Source of the DNA: G963668605 sp963668605 | GTDB taxonomy: Bacteria; Acidobacteriota; Terriglobia; Bryobacterales; Bryobacteraceae | Direction of reading: 5' to 3' | NCBI GenBank assembly: GCA_963668605.1 | Contig: OY764903.1 | Span: 434,001-498,000 of the forward strand | Length of the DNA stretch: 64,000 nucleotides | Shown: positions 25,416-33,644 of the stretch, piece by piece | Position numbering within the stretch: position 1 is the first letter of the stretch | Layout: each line of letters starts with the position of its first letter | The notes under the pieces: model-generated | What the model was told of the DNA's origin: nothing | What the model saw: the letters and a program-made list of their open reading frames with translations, nothing else | Databases searched by the model: none | Program-made: the position numbers and the translations under genes

Positions 25416-27275
25416 ATGTCTCGCACTTTGCTTCTGGTGGCCTTGCTGTGTCTTCCCGGCTTCGCGGCCACTGGGCCCATCCAATTGACTGTTGATGCCA
25501 CGGACGCGCCACGGCGTATCTTCCATGCCCGCATGCTTGTGCCCACCGTCGCCGGCCCATTGCGGCTTGCCTATCCGAAATGGATTCCCGGCGAACACGC
25601 TCCGACGGGACCGGTCGCTGATCTTGCGGGTCTTCGCATTACAGCGGCCGGCAAGCGCCTCGACTGGCGCCGCGATCCGGTCGACATGTTCGTAATCGTG
25701 GTCGACGTGCCCGCCGGCGTCTCCGCCGTCGAGGTCGTTTTCGATCTACTCTCTCCGCCCGACAGCCCAGGCTTCAGCTCCGGCGCTTCCGCCACGACCG
25801 AGATGGCCGTGCTCAGTTGGAACCAGGTGCTGCTCTATCCACAAGGCCAGGCCGCCGACGCCGTCGAGTTCCAGGCCAAGCTCAAAGTCCCCGCCGGTTG
25901 GAGATATGGCACCGCTCTGCCCATCGCCCGCGAGAGCGGCGACACCGTGGAGTTCAAGCCCGCCGCGCTCACCACGCTGGTCGATTCGCCCGTCATCGCC
26001 GGACGCCACTTTCGTACCATAGAACTCTCCACCGGCGCCGGACCCGCGCACTTTCTCCACCTCGCCGCCGATTCGCCGGCCGCGGTCAACATCTCCCCGG
26101 CACTGATCGAGAATTACAAGCATCTCGTCGCCGAGACAGGTACACTCTTCGGAGCGCGCCACTATCGCAGCTATCATTTCCTGGTGTCGCTCAGTGACCA
26201 TGTGGCGCACTTCGGACTCGAGCACCACGAATCCAGTGACAATCGAATTCCCGAGTTCGCAATGGTCGATGAAGATTCGCGCAAACTCCACGCAGGCTTA
26301 CTACCGCATGAGATGGCGCACTCCTGGAACGGCAAGTACCGCCGCCCAACCGGTCTGGCAACCAGCGATTTTCAGAAGCCCATGGAAGGTGAACTTCTGT
26401 GGGTCTACGAGGGACTGACCACCTATCTCGGCAACATCCTGACGCCGCGCAGCGGCCTGACGTCGATCGAGGATTACCGCGCGGATCTAGCCGCCTCCGC
26501 CGCCGAACTCGATAATCGCGCCGGACGCAAATGGCGGCCGCTCGTCGATACCACGGTGGCCGCCCAGATCTTGTATGGTTCGCGCGGCGACTATCGCAGC
26601 CTGCGCCGCAGTGTAGACTTCTATCCGGAGGGCGCGCTGATCTGGCTCGAGGCCGATGTCATCATCCGCCGCGAAAGCAAGGGAAAGCGTTCGCTCGACG
26701 ATTTCTGTAAGCGCTTCTTCGGTGGCGCTTCCGGCCCGCCGGCGCTCAAGACCTACACCTTCGAAGACGTGGTTGCCGAGTTGAGCGCAGTGCAAGCTTA
26801 CAACTGGCGCGGTTTCTTCGAGCAACGCGTCAATCAAGTCACCGAGCGAGCGCCGCTGGGCGGCATCACCGGCGCAGGCTGGAATCTGGTCTATCGCGAG
26901 GAAGCGCCCACGAAGCTCAAGGCACGCGAATCCGAACAGAAGAGCGTCGATCTCAGATACTCGTTGGGCGTCATGTTGAAGGACGACGGTACGATTCTCG
27001 ACGTGCTCCCGGAAACTCCCGCTGAGAAGGCCGGCCTGGCGCCCGGAGGGAAGATCCTCGCGGTCAACGGACATCAGTTTTCGGGTCAGGGCTTGCGTTC
27101 GGCTATCCGCACGGCCAAGGGCGGCTCAGATCCGATCGAGCTGATCGTCAAGGATGGCGAAATTTACAGGACGCACCGCGCCCTCTGCCACACGGGTGAA
27201 CGCTATCCGGCGCTCGAGCGCGACGCCTCGAAGCCCGACCTGCTGAGTGAAATTGTGCGCCGCACAGGAGCGTAA
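25416..27275 (+). CDS. M61-family peptidase (glycyl aminopeptidase type) with PDZ domain
   Basis: A 619-aa exported metallopeptidase. Signal peptide in residues 1-18. The N-terminal beta-rich domain is followed by the thermolysin-like catalytic domain with HEMAH (298-302) in LLPHEMAHSWNGKYRRP and the downstream Glu in LLWVYEGLTTYLG, both features of the M61 family. A PDZ domain occupies about residues 515-600 (LGVMLKDDGTILDVLPETPAEKAGLAPGGKILAVNGHQF region). Family members remove N-terminal Gly/Ala from peptides; here the protein is predicted to be periplasmic. Length and domain order are normal. Confidence 0.92.
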   Translation: MSRTLLLVALLCLPGFAATGPIQLTVDATDAPRRIFHARMLVPTVAGPLRLAYPKWIPGEHAPTGPVADLAGLRITAAGKRLDWRRDPVDMFVIVVDVPAGVSAVEVVFDLLSPPDSPGFSSGASATTEMAVLSWNQVLLYPQGQAADAVEFQAKLKVPAGWRYGTALPIARESGDTVEFKPAALTTLVDSPVIAGRHFRTIELSTGAGPAHFLHLAADSPAAVNISPALIENYKHLVAETGTLFGARHYRSYHFLVSLSDHVAHFGLEHHESSDNRIPEFAMVDEDSRKLHAGLLPHEMAHSWNGKYRRPTGLATSDFQKPMEGELLWVYEGLTTYLGNILTPRSGLTSIEDYRADLAASAAELDNRAGRKWRPLVDTTVAAQILYGSRGDYRSLRRSVDFYPEGALIWLEADVIIRRESKGKRSLDDFCKRFFGGASGPPALKTYTFEDVVAELSAVQAYNWRGFFEQRVNQVTERAPLGGITGAGWNLVYREEAPTKLKARESEQKSVDLRYSLGVMLKDDGTILDVLPETPAEKAGLAPGGKILAVNGHQFSGQGLRSAIRTAKGGSDPIELIVKDGEIYRTHRALCHTGERYPALERDASKPDLLSEIVRRTGA

Positions 27276-27335
27276 TTTCCGCTGCTACCCAAGTCGCCGG
27301 AGCGCTAGAGTCAGCCGCTCACGTAGCACAGTGCA

Positions 27336-27413
27336 GAAAGCGATAGCGACCGGAGGCGAGAATACTGTAATTGTTTGTAGGAAAGCAGGAGATCTCAGCC
27401 TCCGGTTGCTTTC
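27336..27413. other. Long imperfect hairpin between the M61 peptidase and methyltransferase genes
   Basis: GAAAGC plus GACCGGAGGCGAGA (27336-27361, with a 6-nt bulge GATAGC) pairs with TCTCAGCCTCCGGTTGCTTTC (27393-27413). It ends about 50 bp before the methyltransferase start. No T-run follows. It may be a transcript end, a processing site or a structured leader. Confidence 0.4.
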
Positions 27414-27461
27414 TCGGCGCCGCTGTCAAGAGTAAATTCGTGTATAGTAAGCGGAAGTAAC

Positions 27462-28307
27462 ATGTACCTAAGATGGCCTGTGCCGGAATCGTTTCTTTCT
27501 TCGCCGGAAGTAAGATACAGAAATGCCCTGTTCCGGCATCTCTTCACACTTCCCGAAGACGAGATTGCCGCTCACTGCACCAATATGACGGTGGAAGGAA
27601 TGCGCACTCTGGTGCGCATCGCACTACGCGAGGCCGGACTGCACACGCTCTCAGGTATCGGGCTCGAAGCTGGCGCCGGCTGCGGTCTGCAATCGGCTGT
27701 GATCGCGGAACTGCACGGCGCAACAAAAATCTATGCGCTCGAAGCCTGCGAGGAAGCCTGCCGTCTGGTGATTCCAAAGATGGCCGCGCACGTACTCGGC
27801 TCCAAGCGCACGGTGGTGCAACCCGTCTTCGGAACGTTCGATAACTTGCTCCTGCCCGATGGCGCGCTCGACTTTGTCGTGGAACTGCACTCTTACCACC
27901 ATGCGCGGGATCTTGCGGTAGCCATTCGCGAGGCCGCGCGAGTACTTACTCCGGGCGGACATCTGATCTGCTTCGACCGTTGCCATGCGGATTCGCTGGC
28001 GGATGACGAAGTCGAGCGGATGCTTGCAATCACTTATTCCAGGGAGTTTTTGCGCGCTAACTACTATCCGGAGGACGCTGTGCTGACGCGCGCTGAGAAC
28101 GGCGAGCACGAGTACCGCCTCTTCGAGTGGCAGGCCGCGTTCGATTCGGCGGACCTGCATATGGTCTGCCACGTCGATTTGGAGCGAACCGTCAAAAAGT
28201 TGAGCTCTCACCCACCCACATCCAGAACCGCACAGCGCAATGCGCCCGCGCCGCGCGACACAACGCTGTTCGTGCTCCGCAAACCACTGCCCGCAATGCG
28301 ATCATGA
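27462..28307 (+). CDS. Class I SAM-dependent methyltransferase
   Basis: A 281-aa protein. The central domain has motif I IGLEAGAGCGLQSAVIAEL, acidic residue after strand 2 (YALEACEEA), and a post-motif segment DFVVELHSYHHARDLAVAIREAARVLTPGGHLICFDR, typical of methyltransferase type 11/25 proteins. The last 60 residues are variable and basic. The substrate is not identifiable. The gene sits three bases before rsmG and probably shares its transcript. ATG start with GGAAG nearby. Confidence 0.75.
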   Translation: MYLRWPVPESFLSSPEVRYRNALFRHLFTLPEDEIAAHCTNMTVEGMRTLVRIALREAGLHTLSGIGLEAGAGCGLQSAVIAELHGATKIYALEACEEACRLVIPKMAAHVLGSKRTVVQPVFGTFDNLLLPDGALDFVVELHSYHHARDLAVAIREAARVLTPGGHLICFDRCHADSLADDEVERMLAITYSREFLRANYYPEDAVLTRAENGEHEYRLFEWQAAFDSADLHMVCHVDLERTVKKLSSHPPTSRTAQRNAPAPRDTTLFVLRKPLPAMRS

Positions 28308-28310
28308 AGT

Positions 28311-28955
28311 GTGTCGTTTCAGGATGAACTCGCGTTAGCGCTGCCCGCAGATTTGCCGCACCGTGATCTGGTGATTATTCAGGCGGCACGGCATCTCGAT
28401 CTGATCGTCGCGGCCAACCAGCAGTTCAACCTGACACGGATCACGACGCCGCGCGAAGCCGCCGTCAAGCATGTCCTCGATTCCGTCGCACCGTGGCGCC
28501 TGTTCGCCGGCGCTGCGCGCGTTCTCGACGCCGGATCGGGCGCCGGCTTTCCGGGCATCCCGCTTGCACTCGTTTTGCAGGACACGCACTTCACGCTCTG
28601 CGAGTCGATCCAGAAGAAGGCCCGATTCCTCGATTCCGCCGTCGCCGCGCTGGAACTGCCCAATGCCACCGTCTCCACGCAGCGAGCCGAGGACCTTTGC
28701 AGAACACAGAGCTTCGACGTAATCACCGCCCGCGCCATGGCGCCACTCAGCCGCGCAATTCCGTTCTTTGCTCCGGCTCTGCGGCTCGGCTCGAAGGCCC
28801 TGCTTTATAAGGGACCCGACGTTGAAACCGAGATCGCCGAAGCCGCCGCCGAAGCGCGCAAACGCAAAGTGGCGATGAGCATCGTAGAGCGCTATGAATT
28901 GCCGGATTCGCTGGGTGCACGAACGATCGTCGAATTGGCCCGCGCGGCATCCTAA
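28311..28955 (+). CDS. rsmG: 16S rRNA (guanine-N7) methyltransferase RsmG
   Basis: A 214-aa protein, normal length. It methylates N7 of G527 (E. coli numbering) in 16S rRNA. Motifs: QQFNLTRITTPREAAVKHVLDSVAPW, VLDAGSGAGFPGIPLAL (SAM binding), ESIQKKARFL, and ITARAMAPL, all diagnostic of RsmG/GidB. A GTG start gives the natural N-terminus. The 3' end overlaps the convergent permease gene by 4 bp. Confidence 0.95.
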   Translation: MSFQDELALALPADLPHRDLVIIQAARHLDLIVAANQQFNLTRITTPREAAVKHVLDSVAPWRLFAGAARVLDAGSGAGFPGIPLALVLQDTHFTLCESIQKKARFLDSAVAALELPNATVSTQRAEDLCRTQSFDVITARAMAPLSRAIPFFAPALRLGSKALLYKGPDVETEIAEAAAEARKRKVAMSIVERYELPDSLGARTIVELARAAS

Positions 28956-30157
28956 CTTAGCAGCAGAACGCCGATCGCCAGCGTGATTATCGTCAGTGGC
29001 GCACCGGTTCGGAAATACTCCCAAAACCCGATCTGGACGTGTTTGCGTGCGCGTTGCACAACAATCAGATTGGCCACCGATCCGAGCACGGTGAAATTGC
29101 CCGCGAGGGTTGATGACATGGCGAGCGTAAGCCACCCGCGATCCGGATCCGCGAGGTGCGCAACGAAGGGCTTGAAGACCAGCACCGCGGGAACGTTGCT
29201 GACCAGATTCGAGAGCACGGCGGCTGCTCCGCTGAGCACAGCCGTCTTCTCCAGGTGCAGCCGCTCGACCCAACGAGGCAAATCGCCCAACAGCAGCGTC
29301 TTTTCCATACCGGCCACAAGCACAAACAGTCCGACAAAGAGCACGAGCAGCGACCAATCGATTTCGTGGTAAACCTTCTCCGGTTTGACGCGGCGAGTGA
29401 TCAGCAGCGCTGCGCCGGCGAGCAGCGCGACCTTCGGCACCGGCCATCCGAGGAAGAACAGCGCAATCATAACGGCCGAGGCAGCCAGCGATTTCCACAT
29501 CAACATGCGGTTGACGCGCACCGCGCGACGCGGCGGATTCACAGCTTCCCGCGAGCGGAATTCGGCGCGGTAGAGCAACGCGATCACACCGATGGTTGCG
29601 ACGAGTCCGAGCAGCGCCACGGGAGCCAGAGCCGCCGCGAAAACCCGGTATTGGATGTGCGACAAACTGCCGATGATCATGTTCTGCGGATTTCCGGTAA
29701 TAGTGGCGACGCTGCCGATATTCGATGACATGGCGACGGCGAGCAGATAGGGTACCGGATTGCGGTCCAGCGCCAGCGCTATTTCGAGAACGAGCGGTGT
29801 CAGCACCAGGCACATCGTGTCATTGACGAAAAACGCTGAAAATACGCCCGAGACAAACACTATGGCGGTCAGCAACGCCAGCGGTCTGTGCATGTGTTCC
29901 ACAACCCGCTCGCTGACCACGGTGAAGAAGCCCGAAAGGCGCAGGTTCGCGACCACGATCATCATGCCGAAGAGCAGCACAATCGTGTCATAGTTAACTG
30001 CCCGGAAGGCCTCCTCCATGCTGAGGACATTGCAGGCGACCATCAGGCTCGCACCGATGATCGCGGCGCCGGTGCGATCGACTCGGAAGCCCGGCAGCCG
30101 GCCGATAGCCAACACAAAGTAGGTGCCGGCAAAGATCAGGATGGGCGCGAGTGGCAA
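28952..30157 (-). CDS. SLC13/ArsB-NhaD-type anion permease
   Basis: A 401-aa integral membrane protein with about 10-11 predicted helices. Signature segments: AFFVNDTMCLVLTPLVL and MSSNIGSVATITGNPQNMIIG in the first half, repeated as SNLVSNVPAVLVF and MSSTLAGNFTVLGSVANLIV in the second, the inverted-repeat substrate-binding motifs of the ion transporter superfamily (ArsB/NhaD/SLC13). Transport of an anion or Na+/H+ exchange is expected; the substrate cannot be told. Three other minus-strand genes precede it closely. Confidence 0.82.
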   Translation of the reverse strand: MPLAPILIFAGTYFVLAIGRLPGFRVDRTGAAIIGASLMVACNVLSMEEAFRAVNYDTIVLLFGMMIVVANLRLSGFFTVVSERVVEHMHRPLALLTAIVFVSGVFSAFFVNDTMCLVLTPLVLEIALALDRNPVPYLLAVAMSSNIGSVATITGNPQNMIIGSLSHIQYRVFAAALAPVALLGLVATIGVIALLYRAEFRSREAVNPPRRAVRVNRMLMWKSLAASAVMIALFFLGWPVPKVALLAGAALLITRRVKPEKVYHEIDWSLLVLFVGLFVLVAGMEKTLLLGDLPRWVERLHLEKTAVLSGAAAVLSNLVSNVPAVLVFKPFVAHLADPDRGWLTLAMSSTLAGNFTVLGSVANLIVVQRARKHVQIGFWEYFRTGAPLTIITLAIGVLLLS

Positions 30158-30166
30158 CTTCCTATT

Positions 30167-31102
30167 CTAAAGGCGCAGACCGCGGAACTTGCCGATGAGC
30201 GCGAAGTCCGTGCGTACAGCCTCTGGGCGTTCGCCGCGCTGCTCGATATCGCCGGCGGCGTTATTGCCGAGCGCGGCCGCCATCGTGAGGTAGTTGACCT
30301 TCTCCGGATCGATGCCCATCACACGGCAACAAGTGGCGTCCACGGCGACGAGATCGCTGCCCATCACTAGCACTCCGGCCGGCTTCGGCGTTCCCTGGAT
30401 CGGACCGTTGCCCTCCATGCCGACGATGCCGTCGACGATCGCGAAGCTGCGGCGGAAGATGCGATTGAGTTCGACGATCGAGTTGTCGATGCCGTTCCAG
30501 TGCAGTGCATTCTTCGGCCAGCCGTAAACGCTGCCGGGCACGACCCCAAAGAAGTTCTTCATCGAAAGCGTCGCGCCGGCCCAATGATGCGTCTTCAGCT
30601 TTGCGAGCGAGACGATCAGATCGGCGCCAAGAGCGGTATCCGGAAGGTAGATTTGCTCAAGTGATCCGAATTTGCCCGCGGGCGAAACGTCGTCGCGATT
30701 AAGATCCGTAAAGCGTTCCTCGAAACGCGGAATCGCGGAACGGTAGCCGGCCTCCTCCGCGAGTCCGAATGTATCGCGGCGGTGTCCCGGGCCTTCCGCG
30801 ATCAGCACCGCCGCGGCGCCCAACTTCTCGAAGACCTCAACGGCGGCGACCACCACGGCCGGATTCGTATTGATCGCCGCGCCGGCGGAGAACTCCACGA
30901 AGTTCGGCTTCAGCAGGACGCGCTTGCCTCTCACGTCGAGCCTGCATTGCTCAATGCCCCGCGCGATGCAATCGGCGAGATCCTGCGAATACGATTGCGC
31001 CTTGACGATAACAACCGCGGACCGGGTGCGTGGAGCGTTCCCACCCCGACCGCATCCCGCGGCCAGAGCGGCTGCACCCGAGAGAAAGTGCCTGCGGTTC
31101 AC
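30167..31102 (-). CDS. DUF362-family protein, Tat/lipoprotein signal
   Basis: About 311 aa from a GTG start whose first bases overlap the upstream stop codon (GTGA), giving MNRRHFLSGAAALAAGCGRGG: a twin-arginine-like signal with a candidate lipobox Cys. The DUF362 domain follows (VLLKPNFVEFSAGAAINTNP, KLKTHHWAGATLSMKNFFGVVPG, DGIVGMEGNGPIQG). DUF362 proteins often accompany Fe-S or radical chemistry, but this one has no ferredoxin domain and its function is unknown. It is probably cotranscribed with the terpene-cyclase-like and NagX-like genes. Confidence 0.8.
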   Translation of the reverse strand: MNRRHFLSGAAALAAGCGRGGNAPRTRSAVVIVKAQSYSQDLADCIARGIEQCRLDVRGKRVLLKPNFVEFSAGAAINTNPAVVVAAVEVFEKLGAAAVLIAEGPGHRRDTFGLAEEAGYRSAIPRFEERFTDLNRDDVSPAGKFGSLEQIYLPDTALGADLIVSLAKLKTHHWAGATLSMKNFFGVVPGSVYGWPKNALHWNGIDNSIVELNRIFRRSFAIVDGIVGMEGNGPIQGTPKPAGVLVMGSDLVAVDATCCRVMGIDPEKVNYLTMAAALGNNAAGDIEQRGERPEAVRTDFALIGKFRGLRL

Positions 31103-32007
31103 ACGGCCTCCGTTTTCAGCAGCGCCCATGTCCCGTTCTTTGTACCGATGGCCGCGAGTGCGGCGAGCATCACGTCGCCACGTGCGCCGGCGATCGGCTT
31201 CCGTTCCTCCGAAAGCACGCCATGCAGGCGCAGCGCGATGGCCAACCAGGCGAGCGCCAGCGGGCCGGGTCCGCCGCGTAAGAACGCCAACGCGCGCTCG
31301 ATCGAGGGACGCAGTTGGTCAGCGGCCGCGCCCTGCAGGCCGAGCAGCGCGATTGCGGTACTTTCGGGATACGATTCGAGATCGGTAGCCAGCACGCGGC
31401 GATTGCCATAGTTCCATCCGCCATCACGGCAGCGGCGGTCTAGAAGCATTCGAATGGCCATGCCGGCGCGAGCCTCCAGTGCTTCCGAAGGAACCGCGTG
31501 GGCAGCCTTGCGCAAAGCGACCAGTGCGTGCGCGGTCGGCTCTACCCAGGATGCGTTGCCCGCACGCCAGGGCCAGCCCTTGAGCGCAGTATTCTGCTCG
31601 ATCTCCGGCGTTCGCACGCGATCGAGCACATTCGTGATGAGGAAGCCGCCCTCGGCGCCGCGTGTATTTAGCAACCAATCGACGCCACGCCGTAGCGCTT
31701 CATCGTGCACGCCGCGAACGGCGTGCAGCGTCACGGCAAGCGAAGTAGCCCAGCTCTCTTCGGTGACGCCGGCGGCCGGCCGCCATGCGCCCGAGGGTAA
31801 CTGCCAGGCGCGCAGCAGATTCCAGGCGCGCTCAGCCTGAGGCTGCCCATGCAGCGCAAGCATCGCATACGCCGTCGGCTCGAGCCACGACTTCTTGCCC
31901 GCGAAATAGCCCCACCCGCCATCCACGTTCTGGGCGGCGGCGAGGAATTCGAGATGGGGGCGCACTTCGGACACTACTCTAGTATCGTCAGGAGCACCGC
32001 CCGGCAT
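31099..32007 (-). CDS. Prenyltransferase/squalene-oxidase repeat protein
   Basis: A 302-aa protein of alpha/alpha-barrel repeats: AAQNVDGGWGYFAGKKSWLEPTAY, WQLPSGAWRPAAGVTEESWATSLA, GWPWRAGNASWVEPTAHAL and CRDGGWNYGNRR are repeated QW-like motifs (GxxxW) as in squalene-hopene cyclases and prenyltransferases. It is too short for a full cyclase (about 620 aa) and the DXDD motif is absent, so it is more likely a repeat protein of unknown role than an enzyme making hopanoids. It lies in a tight minus-strand group with DUF362 and NagX-like genes. Confidence 0.75.
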   Translation of the reverse strand: MPGGAPDDTRVVSEVRPHLEFLAAAQNVDGGWGYFAGKKSWLEPTAYAMLALHGQPQAERAWNLLRAWQLPSGAWRPAAGVTEESWATSLAVTLHAVRGVHDEALRRGVDWLLNTRGAEGGFLITNVLDRVRTPEIEQNTALKGWPWRAGNASWVEPTAHALVALRKAAHAVPSEALEARAGMAIRMLLDRRCRDGGWNYGNRRVLATDLESYPESTAIALLGLQGAAADQLRPSIERALAFLRGGPGPLALAWLAIALRLHGVLSEERKPIAGARGDVMLAALAAIGTKNGTWALLKTEAV

Positions 32008-32014
32008 TAGCCGG

Positions 32015-33097
32015 CTAAAGTTTGAAAAAGATCTGCCGCTTGTACAACCAGAAGCACAGGTACCACATCACCAGCAGGACCGCGCAAGACTGGGCCACGG
32101 GCGCGATGTTGCCGGCCCATTCAAAACGCAGCGTGAACACGCCGATGGACTTGTTCAGCCAGCCGCGTAACACCGAGTCCACCGCGTAGATGAAGATCGA
32201 ATTCGAGCCGATGACCACGAATGGAAAGCTCCACTTGCGATAACCGCGCACTTCGATCAACCAATAGAAGGCGAGCAGCATCAGGAGTACCCAGCCCGTG
32301 CTGTAGATAGTGAAGGAGGTCGTGCAGATCCGTTTGATAATCGGGTTCCAAGGGTGCAGCAGCAGTCCCACGCAAAGGCAGGCAATGGCGGCGCCGAACA
32401 CAATGCGCATTTTTTGTTTGTCTGGTCTTGCGCTCTGCAGCAATAGCCCTGTCCACGCGCCGAACAGCGTGGTTGCCGTACTGGTGATGAAGTTCGTCGT
32501 CGTCCAGTGGCCGGGATTCGCAACCCCGAACACGAACGCATCAATGACCGCACCGACGTTCGTCGTCTGCGAAAGAAACGGCCCTTCGGTCCCTGGGAAC
32601 GCCACGAACAGCGCCCAGTGCCCGATCAGGATCGACGCCGCAACGATGGCCTGCCAGCGAAAACGGAGTTGCAGGATGAGGTAACAAAGAAAGTAGGTGA
32701 TGCCGATTTGCGCCAGCACATTGATGAGCTGGAAATGCATTTTGCCCCGCGAGATCGACATGAGGATCTGGCTCATCAGAATTAAGCGAAAACTTCGCAC
32801 GGCGACGTGACGAAAAAGATCCCGTTGCGTGGCGCCCCGCGCCTTGCGCCCCGCCAGTGCGAACGGCATCGCGACGCCCACCATGAACATGAAAGCGGGC
32901 TGGATGAGATCCCAGAAGGCGATCCATTCCCAAGGCCTGTGCTCAAACTGGTCGGCGATTCCGGCAAAGGCCGGGTCTAGCTTGGCAAGCGCGGCGAGGC
33001 CGAAGCCACCCGAGACCAGCACGAACATGATGAATCCGCGATAGGCGTCAAGCGCCAGATAGCGCGTCGGGACAGTAGACGTTTGGACCGGTTGCAT
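32015..33097 (-). CDS. NagX-like membrane acyltransferase (DUF5009/heparan-alpha-glucosaminide N-acetyltransferase family)
   Basis: A 360-aa protein with about 10 transmembrane helices. The N-terminal RYLALDAYRGFIMFVLVSGGFG and the segment WEWIAFWDLIQPAFMFMVGVAMPFAL are the family marks, with the conserved Asp of LDAYRG and the WDLIQPAFMFMVG helix. Bacterial NagX-type proteins acetylate amino sugars across the inner membrane or use related acceptors; the substrate here is not known. The gene begins about 55 bp from the left end of IS copy B, so its upstream region was altered or separated by the IS or the inversion. Confidence 0.82.
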   Translation of the reverse strand: MQPVQTSTVPTRYLALDAYRGFIMFVLVSGGFGLAALAKLDPAFAGIADQFEHRPWEWIAFWDLIQPAFMFMVGVAMPFALAGRKARGATQRDLFRHVAVRSFRLILMSQILMSISRGKMHFQLINVLAQIGITYFLCYLILQLRFRWQAIVAASILIGHWALFVAFPGTEGPFLSQTTNVGAVIDAFVFGVANPGHWTTTNFITSTATTLFGAWTGLLLQSARPDKQKMRIVFGAAIACLCVGLLLHPWNPIIKRICTTSFTIYSTGWVLLMLLAFYWLIEVRGYRKWSFPFVVIGSNSIFIYAVDSVLRGWLNKSIGVFTLRFEWAGNIAPVAQSCAVLLVMWYLCFWLYKRQIFFKL

Positions 33098-33247
33098 TTC
33101 CGCTGGAGTGTATCACCTAAGGGTCGAGCAATTCAAGGCGCAATGCGCGGCAGGGTGCACGACACCAGAGTGATGCCCAGAGCGAAAGCGCACTGGGAGG
33201 TTGTTGCCGCCATTATACTGACAGCGTATAATGCTGTCAGGTGAATC

Positions 33248-33640
33248 GTGCCCACTTCTCTCGATCTCAATGCTCTTCGCCTGCAACGCGATCAACTCAA
33301 AGCCGAACTTGCTCAGGTCGGCGACATGCGTCCGGGTTCGCTCGTACCCCGGTATCGTAAATGCGGCAAGCCGACTTGCCATTGCGCCAAGAAGGGTTCC
33401 CAAGGTCATGGCCCTTCGTATTCGCTGACCCATCCCATTGCTGGCAAGACGGTAACGCGGATCATTCCCGCCGGCCCCGCCGTGGACCGCACCCGCCTGC
33501 AATTGCAGGAATACCATCGCTTCCGGCGCTTGGTGCAGCAGTTGACCACGGTCTCAGAACAGCTCTGCGATCTCGAATTGCGTCAAGGCGCACCCGCAGA
33601 CGTCAAAAAAAACTGCGCTCGACGGCCTGCTCGCCGCTGA
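33248..33640 (+). CDS. DUF6788-like accessory protein of ISKra4
   Basis: A 130-aa ORF overlapping the transposase frame. It has an N-terminal helix (LNALRLQRDQLKAELAQ), a zinc-ribbon-like CGKPTCHCAKKGSQGHGP segment and a C-terminal helix (LQLQEYHRFRRLVQQLTTVSEQL). Such small proteins precede the transposase in many ISKra4-type elements. Near its end the frame crosses A8 (33605-33612); a one-base slip there would continue into the transposase frame, giving a fusion. In copy A the same ORF has a TGA codon. Confidence 0.75.
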   Translation: MPTSLDLNALRLQRDQLKAELAQVGDMRPGSLVPRYRKCGKPTCHCAKKGSQGHGPSYSLTHPIAGKTVTRIIPAGPAVDRTRLQLQEYHRFRRLVQQLTTVSEQLCDLELRQGAPADVKKNCARRPARR

Positions 33641-33644
33641 ACTT

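Noticed and set aside
31099..32007. Squalene-hopene cyclase
   Set aside because: The repeats fit, but the protein is half the needed length and lacks the DXDD catalytic motif.
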